A DNA stretch of 57,307 nt from Gammaproteobacteria bacterium (GTDB lineage: Bacteria > Pseudomonadota > Gammaproteobacteria > Eutrophobiales > Eutrophobiaceae), in assembly GCA_028281365.1 (NCBI GenBank), contig JANQJZ010000031.1, positions 1 to 57,307 of the forward strand, read 5' to 3'. A model generated the notes under the pieces. That model was given only the letters and a program-made list of their open reading frames with translations, was not told the DNA's origin and did not search any database. Numbering within the stretch: the first letter of the stretch is position 1; each line of letters opens with the position of its first letter. This document shows positions 46,338-55,094 of this stretch, piece by piece. The translations under genes were made by a program, and so were the position numbers.

Positions 46338-46527
46338 GCCTGGCAGTGACCTACTCTCATTAAGCACACCCATGTACTTAACCCTACGGGCGGACTTCGT
46401 CCGTGCAAATCAGCTTTCCTGCTGATTTGTCACATGGGAACTCCCACACTGTCATCGGCGCTAAGCGGTTTCACTTTCGAGTTCCAAATGAGATCGGGTG
46501 GTTCACGCTCGCTATTGCCGCTAGGCA
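46338..46527 (-). pseudogene. 5S rRNA pseudogene interrupted by 70-bp hairpin insertion
   Basis: Without the insert the remaining 120 bases (117 after removing the duplicated TCA) match the intact 5S at 56801-56917 closely, with several changes. The 5' end reads GCCTAGC instead of GCCTGGC and breaks helix I pairing. The insert lies between GTGGGAGTTCCCATGTGA and AGAGTAGG, at the junction of helix IV and loop E, where protein L25 binds in E. coli. TCA occurs on both sides, possibly as a 3-bp target duplication. Substitutions and the insert make a functional 5S unlikely, though processing out of the insert cannot be excluded. Confidence 0.85.
46360..46429. mobile_element. 70-bp multi-hairpin element (copy A) in 5S sequence
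   Basis: In + orientation it holds four stems: TTAAGCACA...TGTACTTAA (9 bp, one G-T pair), CCC-TAC-GGG, CGGAC-TTC-GTCCG and CAAATCAGC...GCTGATTTG (9 bp). Copy B at 56653-56717, reverse-complemented, has the same order and core. There is no coding content; a REP/MITE-like element moved in trans is the likely class. Confidence 0.7.
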
Positions 46528-46544
46528 AACTGGTTGAGTATTAT

Positions 46545-46584
46545 ATGGTCAAGTCTCACGGGTACACGAATTGGTTAGCTTCAC
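46545..46584 (-). pseudogene. Remnant of the 23S rRNA 3' end
   Basis: TGGTCAAGTCTCACGGG and GGTTAGCTTCAC match the tail of the 23S gene at 57066 onward, in the same order beyond the 5S, with a diverged stretch between. After 46584 the match ends, so only about 40 bp of 23S remain. The spacer before it lacks the MITE present in the intact operon. Confidence 0.75.
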
Positions 46585-46736
46585 TTCGTTAATTCGTAAT
46601 ACGGTATTCATAATTTTGCTGTAAATATACAAATAGTAATTTCTGTTGTATGTTGATATAGAGTCGTTTCTTATGAATGTATCTCTTTCAAATACGTATA
46701 TTTCATCCAGTAAAATTTCATCGGGATTTGTATTAA

Positions 46737-47498
46737 ATGTTAAAACATAAAAAAGGTCTGATCATCGGTATCGCGAATGAGCATTCGCTTGCCTGGGGCT
46801 GTGCCAAGACATTCCATCATTATACGGCTGACCTTGCACTGACTTATTTAAATGAAAAAGCAAGGTCCTATGTTGAACCACTGGCGCAACAAGTGGCGGC
46901 CCCCATATTAATGCCACTGGATGTCCAGGATGATACACAGTGGGACGCGCTGTTTGAGACGATTGAAAAAGAGTGGGGTACGCTCGACTTTGCGATACAT
47001 TCCATTGCATTTGCACCAAAAAATGATTTACATGGACGGGTTGTTGATTGCAGTCTGGAAGGATTCAGCCAGGCCATGGATATTTCCTGCCATTCTTTTC
47101 TGCGCATGGCAAAACGTTGCGAATCTTTGATGAACACAGGCGGAAGTTTGCTAACCATGAGTTACTACGGCGCACAAAAGGTTATAGAAAACTATAACAT
47201 GATGGGACCGGTAAAAGCTGCTTTGGAAGCTTGCGTACGGGAAGTGGCCGTTGAACTCGGCAGCAAGCAGATCCGGGCAAATACCATTTCGGCAGGACCT
47301 GTTCAAACACGTGCAGCTTCAGGTTTATTGAAGTTTGAACAATTGATGGATAAGGCAGAGGCTCATACCCCTTTACATCAGTTGATCAATATAGACGATG
47401 TAGGTGAACTGGCCGCTTATCTTGTCTCTGATCGGGCAAAATGTATTACCGGGCAAACCCTGTTTGTCGATGCGGGCTATAACGTACTGGGATTCTAA
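46737..47498 (+). CDS. fabI: Enoyl-ACP reductase (FabI)
   Basis: The 253-residue SDR-type enzyme is the NADH-dependent last step of fatty-acid elongation. Seen motifs: GIANEHSLAWGCA in the cofactor site, HSIAFAPK, MSYYGAQKVIENYNMMGPVKAALEA with the Tyr-x6-Lys pair (Y in YNMMG, then K), and RANTISAGPVQTRAASG. It is followed after 3 bp by the MaoC-PTA fusion and then ackA, a set found in some proteobacteria in place of a plain fab operon. It may serve acyl-CoA or acyl-phosphate metabolism rather than membrane lipid synthesis. Confidence 0.92.
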   Translation: MLKHKKGLIIGIANEHSLAWGCAKTFHHYTADLALTYLNEKARSYVEPLAQQVAAPILMPLDVQDDTQWDALFETIEKEWGTLDFAIHSIAFAPKNDLHGRVVDCSLEGFSQAMDISCHSFLRMAKRCESLMNTGGSLLTMSYYGAQKVIENYNMMGPVKAALEACVREVAVELGSKQIRANTISAGPVQTRAASGLLKFEQLMDKAEAHTPLHQLINIDDVGELAAYLVSDRAKCITGQTLFVDAGYNVLGF

Positions 47499-47501
47499 AT
47501 T

Positions 47502-48959
47502 TTGGAAACTATCGAAAATCGAACTTATGATGAGATCAACGTGGGTGATAATGCATCTCTAACGCGCACATTGACCATGAAAGATATCCAGTTGTTTGCC
47601 ATCATGTCCGGTGATGTCAATCCGGCTCATCTGGATGAAGATTATGCAAGAAGCTCACAATTCCATGAAATCATCGCACATGGTATGTGGAGCGGCTCAT
47701 TAATCTCCACCGTTATCGGTACACAATTGCCTGGGCCAGGCACCATTTACATGAAGCAAGACATGACCTTCCTGAAACCGGTTGGGCTTGGTGACCTGAT
47801 CACCGTCTCGGTTACGGTCAAGGAAAAATTACCTAAATACAGGCTGAAACTGGACTGTGTATGTACTGACCAGGAAGGTGATACTGTGATCTCCGGTGAA
47901 GCCCTGGTGCTGGCACCTAAAAACAAGATCAAGCGCAACCGCACACGCTTGCCAGCCGTAGAATTAAAAGAAGTGGAAAGTGAACGTTATAAACAAATGG
48001 TAACTATGGCCGAAGGAATGGAACCGCTCAGAACCTGCGTGGTTCACCCGGTTGATCGCAATTCTCTGGCCGGTGCCTTGGAGGCGGCAGATGACAAAAT
48101 AATCACACCGATATTGATCGGTCCCAAGGCAAAAATACAGGCTGTTGCCAAAGATTCACATTTTGAAATTGATTACATTGAGATCATTGATGCTCCACAT
48201 AGTGATGCAGCCGCCGAAACCGCAGTTGAATACATTAAGCGGGGCCAGGCAGAGGCTTTGATGAAAGGTAAGTTATCCACCAGTGAGCTAATGCAAAAGG
48301 TGTTGTCTAAAGAAAAAGGCTTACGTACCGGTCGGCAGATGAGTCATGTGTTTGCCCTGGATGCTCCCAGCTACCACAAGCCATTGTTCCTGACGGACGC
48401 CGCTATCAATATCCGTCCAAACCTGGCGGCAAAAAAAGACATTATCCAAAACGCCATTGATCTCGTGTATACATTGACTGGCCGGTCACCCAAAGTTGCG
48501 ATCCTGTCCGCCGTAGAAACCGTCGAAGAGAAAATACCATCGACACTGGATGCAACTGCACTCTGCAAAATGGCCGAACGTGGACAAATTGTAGGTGGCA
48601 TCCTGGATGGACCGCTGGCCATGGACAACGCGATTTCCCGCGAGGCCGCGCAAAGCAAAGGCATTCTTTCCCAGGTAGCTGGTGACGCAGACATTCTGGT
48701 GGCACCGGATATTGAGTCGGGCAATATGTTATTCAAACAGATGCGGTTTCTTTCCGGTATTGAGGGTGCCGGTATTGTCATGGGTGCGCGCGTGCCAATT
48801 ATCCTCACCAGCCGGGCTGGCGGACCTAAAACACGCAAGGCATCCTGTGCTATGGCCCTGCTCTATCAACGCCGTAAAGATACCGTCGAGTTAAACCAAG
48901 TTAGTCATGAAAACAGCGAAACAATTTCTGGTTCTGAACACCGGTTCCTCGACCATTAA
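47502..48959 (+). CDS. MaoC-like enoyl-CoA hydratase / phosphate acyltransferase fusion
   Basis: The 485-residue protein starts with TTG. Residues about 10-140 are a hot-dog MaoC hydratase with SGDVNPAHLDEDYA and IAHGMWSG, the D...H catalytic motif. Residues about 165-465 are a PTA_PTB phosphate acyltransferase (VVHPVDRNSLAGALEAADD, LMKGKLSTSELMQKV, VGGILDGPLAMDNAIS, VAPDIESGNMLFKQM). It would make acetyl- or another acyl-phosphate from acyl-CoA. The end overlaps ackA by 53 bp. Such fusions are known but not common. Confidence 0.9.
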   Translation: METIENRTYDEINVGDNASLTRTLTMKDIQLFAIMSGDVNPAHLDEDYARSSQFHEIIAHGMWSGSLISTVIGTQLPGPGTIYMKQDMTFLKPVGLGDLITVSVTVKEKLPKYRLKLDCVCTDQEGDTVISGEALVLAPKNKIKRNRTRLPAVELKEVESERYKQMVTMAEGMEPLRTCVVHPVDRNSLAGALEAADDKIITPILIGPKAKIQAVAKDSHFEIDYIEIIDAPHSDAAAETAVEYIKRGQAEALMKGKLSTSELMQKVLSKEKGLRTGRQMSHVFALDAPSYHKPLFLTDAAINIRPNLAAKKDIIQNAIDLVYTLTGRSPKVAILSAVETVEEKIPSTLDATALCKMAERGQIVGGILDGPLAMDNAISREAAQSKGILSQVAGDADILVAPDIESGNMLFKQMRFLSGIEGAGIVMGARVPIILTSRAGGPKTRKASCAMALLYQRRKDTVELNQVSHENSETISGSEHRFLDH

Positions 48960-49989
48960 ATACGCGATCTTTGCCGGTGATGATCTCACTTGTCTGGAAC
49001 GCGGAAAACACGAAATCACAGCAGATACGTTTACCGATATATTGGAGGACGTCCTGCAACATGCTGGTAAAGTCAATGCGGTCGGGCATCGGGTTGTGCA
49101 TGGTGGTCAAAAATTCATCCAGCCGCTTATAATCAATGATCAAATACTGCAACAAATTGAAGGTTTGGTCCCCCTTGCACCCTTGCACCTGCCACACAAT
49201 CTGCACGCGATAAAAGAAATACGTGATAAGCACCCGGGATTAATACAAGTGGCCTGTTTTGATACCGCCTTTCACGCAACACAGAGCAAACTACACAGGC
49301 TTTACGCACTGCCAAAGGCCGTCACACAGGACAATGTTCTGCGTTATGGTTTTCATGGATTGTCCTATGAGTATATCGCCCAAGTCCTGCCACAATACAC
49401 CGACAAGGCAAATGGCAAAATCATTGTCCTGCATTTGGGTAGTGGGGCCAGTGCCTGTGCTATACATGAATTAAAAAGCGTCACCTCCACCATGGGTTTT
49501 ACTGCGGTGGAAGGTCTTATGATGAGTACCCGTTGCGGCAGTCTTGATCCTGGTCTGGTGCTGTACCTGTTACAGGAAAAAAAACTGTCATACGAACAGG
49601 TTGAAAACTTACTCTACAAACAATCAGGGCTATTGGGTGTTTCCGGTATCAGTGGTGATGTTAATGACCTGATTGATAGCAAAGATGTCTCTGCAAACGA
49701 GGCCCTGGATCTGTTTTGTCTTTACGCGGTGCGTGCCATCGGTTGTTTGAGTGCCGAACTTCAGGGACTGGACGCCCTGGTATTCACGGCCGGCGTTGGT
49801 GAAAACCTACCGTTAATCAGAAAAAAAATCTGTGAGCAATTCACATGGCTAGGCGTTTCTATTAATGATCAGGCCAATCAGAACAATGCACTACAAATAC
49901 ACGAGGTTGATAAAAGTAATATTGATGTTCTGGTAATACCGACAAACGAAGAGGAAATGATCGCAAGTCATATACAAAGATTATTATGA
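48907..49989 (+). CDS. ackA: Acetate kinase
   Basis: The 360-residue protein interconverts acetyl-phosphate and ADP with acetate and ATP. Motifs: VLNTGSSTIKYAIF at the N-terminus, VGHRVVHGGQKF, CFDTAFHATQ, YGFHGLSYEYIA, VLHLGSGASACAI, STMGFTAVEGLMMSTRCGSLDPG, and FTAGVGENLPLIRKKI. It is shorter than the usual ~400 residues but all motifs are present. Its ATG lies inside the preceding gene, so translation is coupled. It converges with the ATPase gene with only 12 bp between. Confidence 0.92.
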   Translation: MKTAKQFLVLNTGSSTIKYAIFAGDDLTCLERGKHEITADTFTDILEDVLQHAGKVNAVGHRVVHGGQKFIQPLIINDQILQQIEGLVPLAPLHLPHNLHAIKEIRDKHPGLIQVACFDTAFHATQSKLHRLYALPKAVTQDNVLRYGFHGLSYEYIAQVLPQYTDKANGKIIVLHLGSGASACAIHELKSVTSTMGFTAVEGLMMSTRCGSLDPGLVLYLLQEKKLSYEQVENLLYKQSGLLGVSGISGDVNDLIDSKDVSANEALDLFCLYAVRAIGCLSAELQGLDALVFTAGVGENLPLIRKKICEQFTWLGVSINDQANQNNALQIHEVDKSNIDVLVIPTNEEEMIASHIQRLL

Positions 49990-50001
49990 TTCAAGCAGGT
50001 C

Positions 50002-52608
50002 TTACTGTTTTTGTCGATGCCAAAACTTATGCAACTCTTCAACCACGACAAGACTACAGGCAACACCTAGCAGTATTCCCCATTGCGTCAAAGTGATGGG
50101 TTGAAGTGCCAACACATCACTCAGTCCTGGTGTATACATCGCACCGATGTGTATTAACTGGGCCAAAGGTACCGCCAGGATCAGAAAAGGATTGGCAAAA
50201 AACCGGATCTGAAATAACGAACGGGTCTCGGAGCGACTATTCAAGGCATGAAAATTACCGAACAATACCATCAACATTAAGGTCAGGTTTCTTGCTGCAT
50301 CAATTTCAGTATTCATTTGATGCAATGTCCAAAATACCAGAAACGCCAAGCCACCCATGACCGCACCAGTCAATAACACATGCTCAATAATACGCCTTTC
50401 AAAGATTGGCTCATTCGGCGCCCGTGGTTGTTTATCGAGTTCACCTCCTTCTTTGGGCTCAAAGGCCAGGGCAACATCCTGAAGACCATTGGCAACCAGG
50501 TTCAGCCACAACAATTGCACGGCCGACAAAGGCATGGGCAGGCCCGCAAGCACCGCCAGAAAAAATAACAGGATGGCGGAAAAACCGGTGGCTACCAACA
50601 ACGCAATCACTTTTCGAATGTTGTTGTAAACAATACGGCCCTCTTCAATACCATCGACGATCGAGGCAAAGTTATCATCGGTAATGATTAAGTCAGCCGA
50701 TTCGCGCGCCACATCAGTCCCTCTCTTACCCATCGCAATCCCGGCGTTGGCAGAACGCATGGCCGGTGCATCATTTACACCATCCCCAGTCACTGCGACA
50801 AAGTGCCCGGACTCCCGCAAAGTGGTGACGATGTGCTCTTTTTGCTGCGGCTCAATACGTGCAAATACCCGTGCAGACAGGATCAATTCACGTGCAGCCC
50901 CTGCTCCTTTCGCGGTCATTTCACTTAGCATGGGGCCGCTTACCACCGTGTCATTTTGATCACATAAGCCCAGATCGACCGATATCGCTTTTGCAGTTGC
51001 CGGATGATCGCCGGTAATCATCGCCACCTCAATACCACCACTGCGACAACGTTTGACGGCCTCATACGCCTCCGGGCGAAGCGGATCGATCATGGCGACG
51101 ATGCCGAGAAAAGTGACATCATGTAATACTTCTTCCGCCTGGCTATCATCTGCCACCGTACGCATACCCAGAGACAGCAAACGGTAACCTTGCGTAGCCA
51201 AAGACTCAAACTGGCTGGTTAACAAATCGATATCAATTGGGACTGGACCATTCTCCGTTAGCATCTGGCTACACATTTGCATCATCTTTTCCGGACTGCC
51301 CTTGATATACAGACGGGTTTTTCCTGCAGCATGATTCAAACTGCCAGAGAATGCGCGTTCGGACTCATAAGGTATCAAGGCTTTACAGGGGTTATCCTCT
51401 CTAAGTGCTGTAACCGAAATACCCAGTTTTTTTGCCAATACCAAAAAAGCAACATCGACAATATCACCCTCGGAAGACCATTCCTTACCGGCATAATCCA
51501 GATGTGCCTCATTCGCCAGTACACCGGCCGTGCAGAGTAACTTTGCCGGTTCAAGACTATGCTCACTACTTACCTCGCCACCGGGAGCAACACCTTCTCC
51601 ACTGATCTCATAGGTCTTGCCATCCGGTAGTACAATTCTGCGAATTGTCATTTCATTGACCGTCAGTGTGCCGGTTTTGTCCGAGCAAATAAATGTACAG
51701 GAACCCAGGGCTTCTACCGCAACCAGCTTTCTGATGATGACATTATGCCGCGCCATGCGCCGCATACCGATCGCCAAAGCCACGGTCAGTGCGGCCGGCA
51801 AACCTTCAGGAATGGTTGAGACTGCCAGACCAATGGCCATTAACAACATGGCTTCCAATGCATAAGTCCCATCCCAAAACATCAATAAGATGAGTGCCAC
51901 TATGGCAAGCATGATGCCGCCGGCAACTTGGTAGGTAAAACGGCGGATACGAATCATTAGAGGTGGTTCAGACTCGCGTTCCTTATTAACGTCCTTTGCT
52001 ATGCGGCCGATCTCGGTATTTAAGCCGATGGATTGCACAATACCCTGACCACGACCGGTGTTAACTATGGTACCGGCGAAGGCGGCATTAATTCGATCCG
52101 CCATAGGTGTATCTTCGGGGATTACTGCATCAGCATTCTTATTAACGGCGATTGATTCACCAGTGAGCATGGATTCATCGATGCTCAAATTCTGTGAATG
52201 GCTCAACATGAGATCAGCCGGCACTTTATCCCCGGATGCCAGCAAGACCAGATCCCCGGGCAGCAGAAATTCAATATCGATCATTTGTGCTGCCCCATCA
52301 CGGATCACTCGGGCCTTGCCCTTCACCATATTACGTAAGGCGGCGGCAGCTTTTTGTGCCGAGAACTCCTGTATCGTGCCTATAACTGCATTGAGCAGTA
52401 ATACTATGACTATAAACACACCACTGGCTGTCTGACCTAAAAGGAAAGATACGATTGCGGCCAGCAACAGGATATAAATAAATGGACTCAAGAATTGTCG
52501 GGCAAAAAGCAGTATGACGCCAGGAAGTGGTGGAGCAGGAATAACATTGAGTCCATATTCAACACGCAGTGCCGGTATATCTTCGCTTGAGAGTCCTTGC
52601 TTTAGCAT
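50002..52608 (-). CDS. P-type cation-transporting ATPase (Ca2+/PMA1-like)
   Basis: The 868-residue protein is a P2-type ATPase: actuator MLTGES near residue 153, phosphorylation site CSDKTGTLTVNEMTI near 308, the nucleotide domain (KGSPEKMMQMC), VTGDGVNDAPAMRSANAGIAMG, and about ten membrane helices with VSTIPEGLPAALTVALAIG. The PEGLP motif suits Ca2+ or a similar cation. It lies convergent to ackA in a block that looks foreign (high GC); a role in envelope or pH stress is plausible but unproven. Confidence 0.9.
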   Translation of the reverse strand: MLKQGLSSEDIPALRVEYGLNVIPAPPLPGVILLFARQFLSPFIYILLLAAIVSFLLGQTASGVFIVIVLLLNAVIGTIQEFSAQKAAAALRNMVKGKARVIRDGAAQMIDIEFLLPGDLVLLASGDKVPADLMLSHSQNLSIDESMLTGESIAVNKNADAVIPEDTPMADRINAAFAGTIVNTGRGQGIVQSIGLNTEIGRIAKDVNKERESEPPLMIRIRRFTYQVAGGIMLAIVALILLMFWDGTYALEAMLLMAIGLAVSTIPEGLPAALTVALAIGMRRMARHNVIIRKLVAVEALGSCTFICSDKTGTLTVNEMTIRRIVLPDGKTYEISGEGVAPGGEVSSEHSLEPAKLLCTAGVLANEAHLDYAGKEWSSEGDIVDVAFLVLAKKLGISVTALREDNPCKALIPYESERAFSGSLNHAAGKTRLYIKGSPEKMMQMCSQMLTENGPVPIDIDLLTSQFESLATQGYRLLSLGMRTVADDSQAEEVLHDVTFLGIVAMIDPLRPEAYEAVKRCRSGGIEVAMITGDHPATAKAISVDLGLCDQNDTVVSGPMLSEMTAKGAGAARELILSARVFARIEPQQKEHIVTTLRESGHFVAVTGDGVNDAPAMRSANAGIAMGKRGTDVARESADLIITDDNFASIVDGIEEGRIVYNNIRKVIALLVATGFSAILLFFLAVLAGLPMPLSAVQLLWLNLVANGLQDVALAFEPKEGGELDKQPRAPNEPIFERRIIEHVLLTGAVMGGLAFLVFWTLHQMNTEIDAARNLTLMLMVLFGNFHALNSRSETRSLFQIRFFANPFLILAVPLAQLIHIGAMYTPGLSDVLALQPITLTQWGILLGVACSLVVVEELHKFWHRQKQ

Positions 52609-52854
52609 GATGATAAAAGCTTTACTTGCATGGGTTTATGAATCAAAAGAAAAATCCAAAAACTATTTATTATACTGATATTGGAAAATTTCTTTTGCTT
52701 ATATATACATGGACTGTATTTAAATAATGTTACGATAACTACATAACTTGCTCGAATTTAGAGTTAAGAAAATAACGAGAGGGATTTCTTCAGCACACGC
52801 AGCTTACGTATCTTTGAGCTAGAACTCTCATCACCAATGCTCTCTTGAAATGAT

Positions 52855-53277
52855 TTATTGTTTATCCTGCGAAATTATCAACGGTGGTTTACCAGTTTTG
52901 GCACGTACCCAATTAATACCCCTGAGCACGGAGTCGTTGCTGACCATTTTTCTTTCCATTCGATACTTGCCGGGAAAGTCGAGAAAGATCAGGCCCACGA
53001 AGATGGTCAACAGGCCCTGGCCCGGCAATACCAGCATCAGCATGCCAGCGATAACCAGCAACATGCCGAAAAGGTTTTTGAGAAGCCAGAGTGGCAGAAG
53101 CAGGGCACGCTGCATGTGAGTCCGCTCGCGGCGCTGTCTGGCTGTGGAGGAATAATAGTCCACCGGCATGATGCTAAGTATCAATGGTACCAGTGCCAGG
53201 GTACCGAAGAATGTAACGATGGAAATCACCATCAGCCACCAGGTCAGAGATTCATTTTGGCTAAACCAATCGAACAT
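52855..53277 (-). CDS. PGPGW-family membrane protein
   Basis: This 140-residue protein has two hydrophobic regions (LTWWLMVISIVTFFGTLALVPLILSIM and LLKNLFGMLLVIAGMLMLVLPGQGLLTIFVGLIFLDFPGKYRMERK). The LPGQGLLTIFVGL core corresponds to the PGPGW motif of the PF09656 family, here varied to PGQGL. Function unknown. It follows the EEP gene by 11 bp on the same strand; the block's GC is well above that of the core. Confidence 0.82.
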   Translation of the reverse strand: MFDWFSQNESLTWWLMVISIVTFFGTLALVPLILSIMPVDYYSSTARQRRERTHMQRALLLPLWLLKNLFGMLLVIAGMLMLVLPGQGLLTIFVGLIFLDFPGKYRMERKMVSNDSVLRGINWVRAKTGKPPLIISQDKQ

Positions 53278-53288
53278 GGTCTACGGGT

Positions 53289-54017
53289 TTAGGCCTCGGG
53301 TAGTTCAAAGTCGGCGATAAGCGGCAGGTGGTCAGAGGCCTGCCGGACCAGATCACTATGACCGGCGTAACTATGCACACATTCAAGCTTACCGCGGTAG
53401 TAGATATGGTCAAGCTGTCGCACCGGCATGATCGCCGGGAAGGTATTAATCTTTTGGCCTACCGGTAAAAAGCCATGGGGCAGCATGGCCTGTTTGCCTA
53501 ATGTACCCCAAACATCGTTATAGTCCCCGGCAATGATCACCGGCGTGTCGTGATGAACGCGCTTGACTACGGGAGAGTCGTGGAGTTTCTGTAACTGTAT
53601 CAGCCGCTCGAAACCTGCCAATCCCAGGTGACAAGTAATGATGAGCATGCTGTGCCACTGTTTATCTTTCAATTGACAACGAGCAGCGAGGGCGCGACGG
53701 CGCTTTTTCAGAGGAATAGTCAGGTCGATGTTCTCAATGTGTGTGAGAGGGAAACGGCTGAGAATGGCATTACCGTAATGACCCCTCTTCAGCTTGATGT
53801 TTTGCTGGTAGGCGCGATGACGCAGACCGAGAGAATCGCCGATTTCATCGACCTGACGGTGGTGGCGGGACCTTGGTACATCATTGTCCACTTCCTGCAT
53901 GACGACGATATCACCCTGGTAGCGTTCCAGGGTGTTGATAATGCGTTCAGGCCGGTAGAGCCGATCGACACCACCGATACCCTTGTGAATGTTGTAAGTA
54001 ATGACACGAAATTGCAT
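53289..54017 (-). CDS. Endonuclease/exonuclease/phosphatase (EEP) family hydrolase
   Basis: The 242-residue protein is an EEP-fold metal hydrolase: VITYNIHKGIGG at the start, VVMQEVDND with the metal Glu, GHYGNAILSRFPL, ITCHLGLAGFERLIQL, VIIAGDYNDVWG and a final ASDHLPLIADFEL with the catalytic Asp-His. The substrate may be nucleic acid or a phosphodiester lipid head group. Its neighbours (PGPGW, patatin, Cls) point to lipids. Confidence 0.88.
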   Translation of the reverse strand: MQFRVITYNIHKGIGGVDRLYRPERIINTLERYQGDIVVMQEVDNDVPRSRHHRQVDEIGDSLGLRHRAYQQNIKLKRGHYGNAILSRFPLTHIENIDLTIPLKKRRRALAARCQLKDKQWHSMLIITCHLGLAGFERLIQLQKLHDSPVVKRVHHDTPVIIAGDYNDVWGTLGKQAMLPHGFLPVGQKINTFPAIMPVRQLDHIYYRGKLECVHSYAGHSDLVRQASDHLPLIADFELPEA

Positions 54018-54171
54018 ACCCTAGTTACAAAACATGATTATTATTAAGACGCTCATGGAATGACATTAATAGATCCAAAAGCTTGAAAAAAATTATGTTC
54101 AATATGATTTTATATTAAAAGAGTATTCGAAAAAGTTGAGACTTAATGTGTCAATATAGATCAGTACTTGG

Positions 54172-55083
54172 TCAACGCTTCTTATCGTGATTTTCTTTTA
54201 TAGCTTGAGAAAGCTGTTTGTTAGCACACTCGTATCCAAACATAATCATCTCAGATGCACGGTCAAACTCTAACGCCCCACATGCATTCCTGGCAATCTC
54301 AACGATGTAGTCTGGTGGGTACGCGGCCAACTTTTGTCTTGCTATGGACGATTGCATTGCGTCAAAAGCCTGACTGACGACATCATATGCTCCCCAATCT
54401 CGACTGGCTTTGTTTGTATCTGGAAAATTAAACCGATCAATAAAATTATTGATCTTCTCGCGTAAAAGCAGGGCATTGTCTTCAGGGATTTGTGACGTTT
54501 TTTTATGTACTTTCGCATTCTGTATCGGCCCATTAAGATTCACTACAATCGTATAATCATTTCGATCCCAGAAAGTTGGCGCAATAGGAACAGGGTTTAA
54601 AACTCCTCCATCAATGAGCTCGACGCCTTTGTATTTAAACGGGGTAAAAAAAAGCGGTAGTGACATAGAGGCCCGGATTGCATCAAAAAGTTTCCCGGAA
54701 TTAAGCCAGACTTCTTTTTCTTTCTTAATATCAACCGCGACTGCTGTGAATGTGACTGGAAGATCTTCGATTATTCGATCTCCGATCAGTTCTACTAATG
54801 TATTAATTATCTTATCCCCTTTTATAAGCCCATTCTTACTCCAGGAAATATCGAGCAGTGCGACTATATCAACTTTCCTTATCGCGCTTACCCACTGTTC
54901 AAATTCATTTAGTTTGCCAGAGGCATAAATACCGCCGACAAGTGCTCCCATCGATGAACCTGAAACAGATGTAATATGAAAACCATGCTCTTCTAGCCAC
55001 TTGATGACTCCAATATGTGCTAAGCCTCTTGCGCCACCGCTTCCGAGAACAAGTGATACAGTTTTTTTGTTCATTGGTACCAT
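54172..55083 (-). CDS. Patatin-like phospholipase
   Basis: The 303-residue protein has the patatin fold: oxyanion SLVLGSGGARGLAHIGVIKWL, the nucleophile SVSGSSMGALVGG (G-S-S-M-G, Ser near 44), and the Asp in LIDGGVLNPVP. RssA/YchK-like bacterial patatins of this size hydrolyse phospholipid acyl chains. It follows cls by 11 bp, so the two probably remodel membrane phospholipids together. Confidence 0.9.
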   Translation of the reverse strand: MVPMNKKTVSLVLGSGGARGLAHIGVIKWLEEHGFHITSVSGSSMGALVGGIYASGKLNEFEQWVSAIRKVDIVALLDISWSKNGLIKGDKIINTLVELIGDRIIEDLPVTFTAVAVDIKKEKEVWLNSGKLFDAIRASMSLPLFFTPFKYKGVELIDGGVLNPVPIAPTFWDRNDYTIVVNLNGPIQNAKVHKKTSQIPEDNALLLREKINNFIDRFNFPDTNKASRDWGAYDVVSQAFDAMQSSIARQKLAAYPPDYIVEIARNACGALEFDRASEMIMFGYECANKQLSQAIKENHDKKR

Positions 55084-55094
55084 GTTTCTTTTCC

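Noticed and set aside
48371-48838. Minus-strand frame inside the MaoC-PTA gene
   Set aside because: It overlaps a gene with clear motifs throughout, and the product has no recognisable features.
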